Part shown: in pieces, positions 22,300 to 25,792 of the stretch
Numbering within the stretch: position 1 is the stretch's first letter
Layout of the letters: each line of letters opens with the position of its first letter
Source: a virus
Length of the DNA stretch: 25,792 nt
Strand: one strand, 5' to 3'
Virus record (IMG/VR): IMGVR_UViG_3300033388_002964
Coordinates: 1 to 25,792 of that record
Program-made: the position numbers and the translations under genes
Notes under the pieces: model-generated
The model's database searches: none
Told to the model about the DNA's origin: nothing
What the model saw: only the letters and a program-made list of their open reading frames with translations

Positions 22300-22452
22300 T
22301 TATTTCTTCTCTGGATACTGGTCAATCAATATCTCAATCATGCTGGTCATAGATCGCCGTTCTTTCTTGGAAATACGCTCCAGTTTCTTTTTTAGATCTA
22401 TATCCATTCTTAGAGCCATGTTTGTGCTCTCATAATTCTTTGGTTTACCCAT
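22300..22452 (-). CDS. Ribbon-helix-helix (Arc/MetJ-type) regulator, 50 residues
   Basis: A 50-residue protein from ATG 22452, with AGAGG 7 bp before it and 2 bp after the stop of the MazG-like gene. The form is that of the Arc-type RHH fold: a basic start, a short strand (TNMALRMDID), helix 1 (LKKKLERISKKERR) and helix 2 after the SMTSMIEILID turn. Such proteins act as dimers that bind paired operator sites. Its targets are not known, but the paired 18-bp repeats at 13648-13696 are the sort of site such proteins recognise. That link is speculation. Confidence 0.75.
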   Translation of the reverse strand: MGKPKNYESTNMALRMDIDLKKKLERISKKERRSMTSMIEILIDQYPEKK

Positions 22453-22454
22453 AA

Positions 22455-22760
22455 TTATACCTCTATCTCTAGTATATCACGTGCGCAGTCTTTGTCAAGA
22501 ACTTTAACAAGTTTCAATATGGTCTTTACTCTTTCCGGATCTGCGAAGAAAACACAGAATAGAGCAATATCAGCAGCTTCAAGAATAGCATTTTCAAAAT
22601 CTCCATCTTCAATAGATGTGAAAAGCTCATTGATCTCTTTAAACATCAATCCCCTGCATTGTTCATTGGTTAGATTTCTCCATGTTCCCTTCCATTCGTT
22701 CTCTGCGTATTTCTGGTCAATAGCTGCATGTAATTTATCTACCAGTTCACGTTCTCTCAT
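22455..22760 (-). CDS. MazG-like NTP pyrophosphohydrolase
   Basis: A 101-residue all-helical protein from ATG 22760 (GGGAG 5 bp upstream, ATGA overlap with the gene before). It carries the metal-binding pattern ExxE (42-45) and ExxD (61-64), 15 residues apart, within EINELFTSI and EAADIALFCVFF, as in the MazG/dUTPase-like all-alpha pyrophosphatases. These hydrolyse nucleoside triphosphates (in phages often non-canonical or dATP/dGTP pools, or alarmones). The exact substrate cannot be told. It is a short, single-domain form. Confidence 0.7.
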   Translation of the reverse strand: MRERELVDKLHAAIDQKYAENEWKGTWRNLTNEQCRGLMFKEINELFTSIEDGDFENAILEAADIALFCVFFADPERVKTILKLVKVLDKDCARDILEIEV

Positions 22761-23311
22761 TTCAACTCCCATTCTGGATTCCGTTGGTTGCTCAATCTGC
22801 CAGTCTTGTTTTTGTTGTTATGGTTTACCATTTGAGCTATTGTAGATAATGATATCCCTAAATCTCTGCTCAAATCTTTTCGTGTTGAATACGTTTCTAT
22901 AAATCGGCCTTCACTGTCAAATCTATAAACAGGACTCCCCAGGTTTTCATAGGGCTTTTCTTTTCTTTCTGGGTGGCCTTCCCATGATGGTTTTCTATTC
23001 ATAGAAAAATAATGCTCTTTTATACTGTCTTTTATCTGATCCCTGCATCTCTTAGATATTGACGATGGACATACTCCAAAATAGTCACCAGCCTTTATCA
23101 TAGATTCAAATTCCCCCACATATTTACACTCAAGATCGAATATATAAACGACTTTACTCTGCGGGAAATCCTCCTTAATAACCTTCTTTTTCTTTTTTAC
23201 TTTCTTCGGTGCTGCTTTTTCCTTTTTCGGCAATCCAATATACCCGACCGGATCTGTCTGCAGTCGAGTAGGTGCATAAACCTCATTGTACGTATTCCCA
23301 AAATATTCCAT
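22757..23311 (-). CDS. Protein with two NUMOD1-like DNA-binding repeats
   Basis: A 184-residue protein. After a Lys-rich segment (28-48) there are two copies of the NUMOD1/IENR1-type motif: VVYIFDLECKYVGEFESMIKAGDYFGVCPSSISKRC (54-89, quoted in parts: strand VYIFDL, then FESMIKAG, then CPSSISKRC) and PVYRFDSEGRFIETYSTRKD with DLGISLSTIAQ (127-160). This is a strand-then-helix-turn-helix unit used for DNA contact in homing endonucleases. No HNH or GIY-YIG nuclease core is visible, so it is a DNA-binding protein or a remnant of a homing enzyme. It lies near an HNH gene, but with a 367-residue gene between. Confidence 0.65.
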   Translation of the reverse strand: MEYFGNTYNEVYAPTRLQTDPVGYIGLPKKEKAAPKKVKKKKKVIKEDFPQSKVVYIFDLECKYVGEFESMIKAGDYFGVCPSSISKRCRDQIKDSIKEHYFSMNRKPSWEGHPERKEKPYENLGSPVYRFDSEGRFIETYSTRKDLSRDLGISLSTIAQMVNHNNKNKTGRLSNQRNPEWELK

Positions 23312-24414
23312 TACATTAATTCCGCTGCTGTTTTAAGAATATCAACACACTGTTTCATAGCATTAATAGCTTTACCATTTGTAAATTCACCTCTCTGATC
23401 ATAAATATCTTTTGCAATCCTCATAAGTTTAACTTTCTGTGGAGCTGCAGCGGCCTCCTTCCGGTCCTCTAATTCCTGGGCTTCTTTCTTCTGGCGTTCT
23501 TCAGCATCTTTGATCCGCTGGTCATTAACCTTTTTAAGCTCTGCAGCATCATCATCCAGCTTCTTCTGGTGGGCTTCAGACTCTCGTTTGGTTTTGATCA
23601 TCTCAGCCTTAAGCTCTGTATATTCTTCCAGAGACATTCCAAGAGTTATCCGGTCCAGGACTCCATATTTTACATAACCCTGCATTGCTGTTTTACGCTC
23701 GGTATAAAGAACACTCTCAGCATCAATAGTTTTTTTCTGCTCAAATATTTCTGTACATCTCTTATCAAACTTTTCATCATTTAAGGATAACACCTCATCC
23801 TGATGAACCTTAATATCCTTATAAACCAGGCTATCACCATTGAAAGTTAATCCAATATCAAACAACTTCTTGAGCCTTGCATCTCTTACGGCCCATTTTC
23901 TATCTTCTTCTTCCTGATCCTCTTTAACCTTCTGCTCTGCAAGAAGAACATTCTCATAATTGCTCTTTGTGCCAGCAAGTAATTGGGTCCATACTTCATC
24001 CTGCATTGTTCCCAGTGCCATAGTTGTACCGTCAAAGTCATATTTCTCAAGCTCTGCTTCCCTGGATTCCTTCAGCTCTGCAATCCGGACTTCTTCTGCT
24101 CGTTCTTCAAAGAGCTTTATATCTTTGAGTTTTTCTTCCTTGGGAGTAAGTTTGCTTTTGAGAATATTATAGGCTCCGTCTATTGCTCTCCCTGCCTGGA
24201 GAAAATAATCCTTCTGTTCTTTTCGTTTCTTATCCGCGGTTGTTCGGACCTTCACAATCTGCTTGAGAAGTGCTGAAGCCTCGTCTGCAGCCTCCGGGCT
24301 CTGTTCCATTCCAACTACCTTCTGGAATTCCGGTTCCAGCCGGTCCAGCATCTCTGTCATAGGATCAAATACTGCTTTGATTGATTCTGCGCTTGTCATT
24401 TCTTTTTCCATCAT
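23311..24414 (-). CDS. Long coiled-coil phage protein of the replication region
   Basis: A 367-residue protein with a helical N-terminus, QIVKVRTTADKKRKEQKDYF (about 51-70), GRAIDGAYNILKSKLTPKEEKL (about 73-94), a middle domain without motif, and a long charged coiled coil (about 255-325) ending KVLMRIAKDIYDQRGEF-like residues. Proteins of this shape, with the 'VRxxAdKxrKexK ... GraIDgxyn ... ltpxEekLk' block, are common next to phage recombination and replication genes, but the role is unknown. It overlaps the HNH gene (ATGA) and the NUMOD gene (TAATG). Confidence 0.65.
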   Translation of the reverse strand: MMEKEMTSAESIKAVFDPMTEMLDRLEPEFQKVVGMEQSPEAADEASALLKQIVKVRTTADKKRKEQKDYFLQAGRAIDGAYNILKSKLTPKEEKLKDIKLFEERAEEVRIAELKESREAELEKYDFDGTTMALGTMQDEVWTQLLAGTKSNYENVLLAEQKVKEDQEEEDRKWAVRDARLKKLFDIGLTFNGDSLVYKDIKVHQDEVLSLNDEKFDKRCTEIFEQKKTIDAESVLYTERKTAMQGYVKYGVLDRITLGMSLEEYTELKAEMIKTKRESEAHQKKLDDDAAELKKVNDQRIKDAEERQKKEAQELEDRKEAAAAPQKVKLMRIAKDIYDQRGEFTNGKAINAMKQCVDILKTAAELM

Positions 24415-24761
24415 CCCTTCCTTAAAAATTGATTTAAAAATTCCTTATCCAACTTACCTGGTCTACTTTTAAATATTTCTTTATTAAACCGCTTACTCTC
24501 TGCCAGCCCAGCCACAAGCTGATAATAACTATTACATTCACCAGTAGGAGTATGCTCTATTTTATCGTGACAAAAATCACACACCACTTTTAAATCACTC
24601 ATTAATTCATTGTATAAATGATCATAATTTTTATGATGAACTTGAAGCCTTCTCCCGCTTCCGCAATTCTCACATTTATAACTTACTTTAAAAAGTTTAA
24701 TTGCTCTGGTGCTTTTCCAGTGAGCTATTTTTAAATATTCTTGATAACTTTCTTTATTCAT
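24411..24761 (-). CDS. HNH endonuclease
   Basis: A 116-residue protein from ATG 24761, 1 bp after the helicase stop. The frame opens 13 codons earlier, but the family start (YxxYLKxxxWKxxRxxKLFK) favours this ATG. The HNH core is complete: CENC (30-33), VHHKNY (41-46), and CDFCH (61-65), with the zinc and metal residues expected. Phage HNH enzymes act as homing nucleases, packaging partners or DNA-nicking enzymes. Here it lies between helicase and coiled-coil genes, and no intron or intein boundary is seen in either neighbour. Confidence 0.75.
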   Translation of the reverse strand: MNKESYQEYLKIAHWKSTRAIKLFKVSYKCENCGSGRRLQVHHKNYDHLYNELMSDLKVVCDFCHDKIEHTPTGECNSYYQLVAGLAESKRFNKEIFKSRPGKLDKEFLNQFLRKG

Positions 24762-24762
24762 A

Positions 24763-25792
24763 TCACCACTTAAACCCTTCATCGTCTTTCTCTCTCTCAT
24801 GAAATTTTACATATTCCTTCTTAAAGAAAACTGGAATATCTCCTGTCTTTCCATCTCTAGCTTTCTCTACACATAAGAAACTTTTCTCTTTTTCTGTTTT
24901 TGTTGCATCCTTATGATAAATCATGATTGCAATATCAGCATCTTTCTCAATCTGGGAAGAATCAGCGAAATCTGCCATAGTTGGCCGTTTCTTTTCCGTA
25001 TCCCTCCGGAGTTGTGCTGCTGATACTATTGGAATATTCAGTTCCCTGGCTAAAGCTTTTAAAGCCATACTGGTTTCTGATACCCGGTCCCGGACATTAT
25101 CAAATTCTTTATTACTGATCAGCTGCACATAATCTATGAAAAGAATATCACACTTATCTATCCGAACCATTTTCCGGGCTGCTCGCTTAAGAACCTGTAA
25201 AGATATATTAGGCTCATCACATACAAAACCTTCTCTGTTTGAAAACAGATCCAATAGATTACTAAACTCTCCAAAGAATCTTTTATCATAATTACCAGTT
25301 AAAAGGCTCATAGTGTTCATTTTACCTTCTTGACCGAAAGAACGCGTAAGGATCTCTGTAAGGGAACTTTCAGCAGATATTATACCAACTCTCTTATTCT
25401 CACGGATCATTGCATGTAAAGCCATATTTAGAAGTATTGCAGACTTCCCCCCGGATGGCCTGGCTCCAATGTAATATAAGAATTTCTTTTGAAATCCCAG
25501 GATATAATCATCCAACCTTGGAAGCCCTGTACTGATTCCGGGTATTGTTCCTTTCATCTCATAGCGTTTTTCAAGCTCTTCCAGAAATGCTGGCATAGAA
25601 TCTTTAAAAGTATGATTGCTCTTAACTTCAAAATCTCTCGCCATACTTGCAATCTCTGATTCTATCTTTTCAACCATTTCTTCCGGATGATGTTCTGATA
25701 TCTCATTCTTAATAATATCAGCCACAATCAACAATCTGTGTCTCATGGATGACTTTTTAACTTCATTCTCATAAAACTGCCAATTAGCAGCA
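24763..25792 (-). CDS. DnaB-type replicative helicase, 5' end outside the window
   Basis: The frame remains open upstream of the ATG at 25746 to the window edge (fifteen codons, starting AANWQFYENEVKK), and these residues match the end of the DnaB N-terminal domain, so that ATG is internal and the gene is longer. Visible parts: linker helices, Walker A GARPSGGKS (25461-25435), Walker B ILFIDYVQLI, the loop with AAQLRRDTEKKRP and the QIEKDADIAIM segment, as in RecA-fold hexameric helicases. It unwinds phage DNA at the fork. I see 342 residues; full-length enzymes are around 450. No primase domain is visible in this part. Confidence 0.85.
   Translation of the reverse strand, partial: AANWQFYENEVKKSSMRHRLLIVADIIKNEISEHHPEEMVEKIESEIASMARDFEVKSNHTFKDSMPAFLEELEKRYEMKGTIPGISTGLPRLDDYILGFQKKFLYYIGARPSGGKSAILLNMALHAMIRENKRVGIISAESSLTEILTRSFGQEGKMNTMSLLTGNYDKRFFGEFSNLLDLFSNREGFVCDEPNISLQVLKRAARKMVRIDKCDILFIDYVQLISNKEFDNVRDRVSETSMALKALARELNIPIVSAAQLRRDTEKKRPTMADFADSSQIEKDADIAIMIYHKDATKTEKEKSFLCVEKARDGKTGDIPVFFKKEYVKFHEREKDDEGFKW

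Noticed and set aside
1-25792. CRISPR array, diversity-generating retroelement, integrase or transposase
   Set aside because: No evenly spaced repeats, reverse transcriptase motif, recombinase or IS ends are visible, although BPP-1-type phages can carry a retroelement.

Overview
The window is one uninterrupted, leftward (minus-strand) gene array of a tailed phage or prophage with a short tail (podovirus type). I see no credible plus-strand gene. Base composition is AT-leaning, genes are packed with ATGA, GTGA or TAATG overlaps, and strong GGAGG-type ribosome binding sites precede most genes. The head genes (portal-type connector, Bbp19-like protein, scaffold, major capsid protein, Bbp16-like cement protein) resemble the Bordetella BPP-1 type of podovirus, and the tail and ejection genes follow the T7 gp11, gp12, gp13, gp14, gp15, gp16 order. 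The host cannot be named from sequence alone. There is no integrase, repressor, reverse transcriptase or ribosomal gene to place it.

Layout in order of transcription (right to left). 25792-22300: replication and nucleotide genes, comprising a DnaB-type helicase cut by the window edge, an HNH endonuclease, a long coiled-coil protein, a protein with two NUMOD1-like repeats, a MazG-like pyrophosphohydrolase and a 50-residue ribbon-helix-helix regulator. A 61-nt tRNA-like element without a D-arm follows. 22200-18042: a run of small accessory genes, rich in zinc-binding Cys motifs and single-span membrane peptides, including a Lar/DUF551 protein, a DnaJ-type zinc protein and a YopX-family protein. 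Several are below 60 residues and easily missed. 18049-14901: packaging genes. The large terminase is split into separate ATPase and nuclease genes, with a papain-like peptidase candidate and a coiled-coil protein between them.

14890-13571: a self-contained cassette with its own promoter (TTGACA, 17 bp, TAGTAT), three genes (zinc ribbon, unknown, membrane HEFWH metallopeptidase) and a rho-independent-type terminator. It looks like a moron between packaging and head genes. Two 18-bp direct repeats 31 bp apart, which also form a promoter-like arrangement, lie just before that terminator.

13558-8343: head module, into which a DUF2829 (Tad2-like, anti-Thoeris) gene has been placed, bounded by an exact 16-bp repeat. 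8284-1: tail tube and nozzle, a GNAT-like gp13 homologue, a small cargo gene, and three internal virion (DNA ejection) proteins. The last is at least 973 residues long, runs off the left edge, and carries a HELGH zinc metallopeptidase motif and the beginning of a ParB-like domain, as in polyvalent proteins injected with phage DNA.

The most interesting points are the split terminase, the promoter-to-terminator cassette with a membrane protease, the Tad2-like gene with flanking repeats, and the polyvalent ejection protein.
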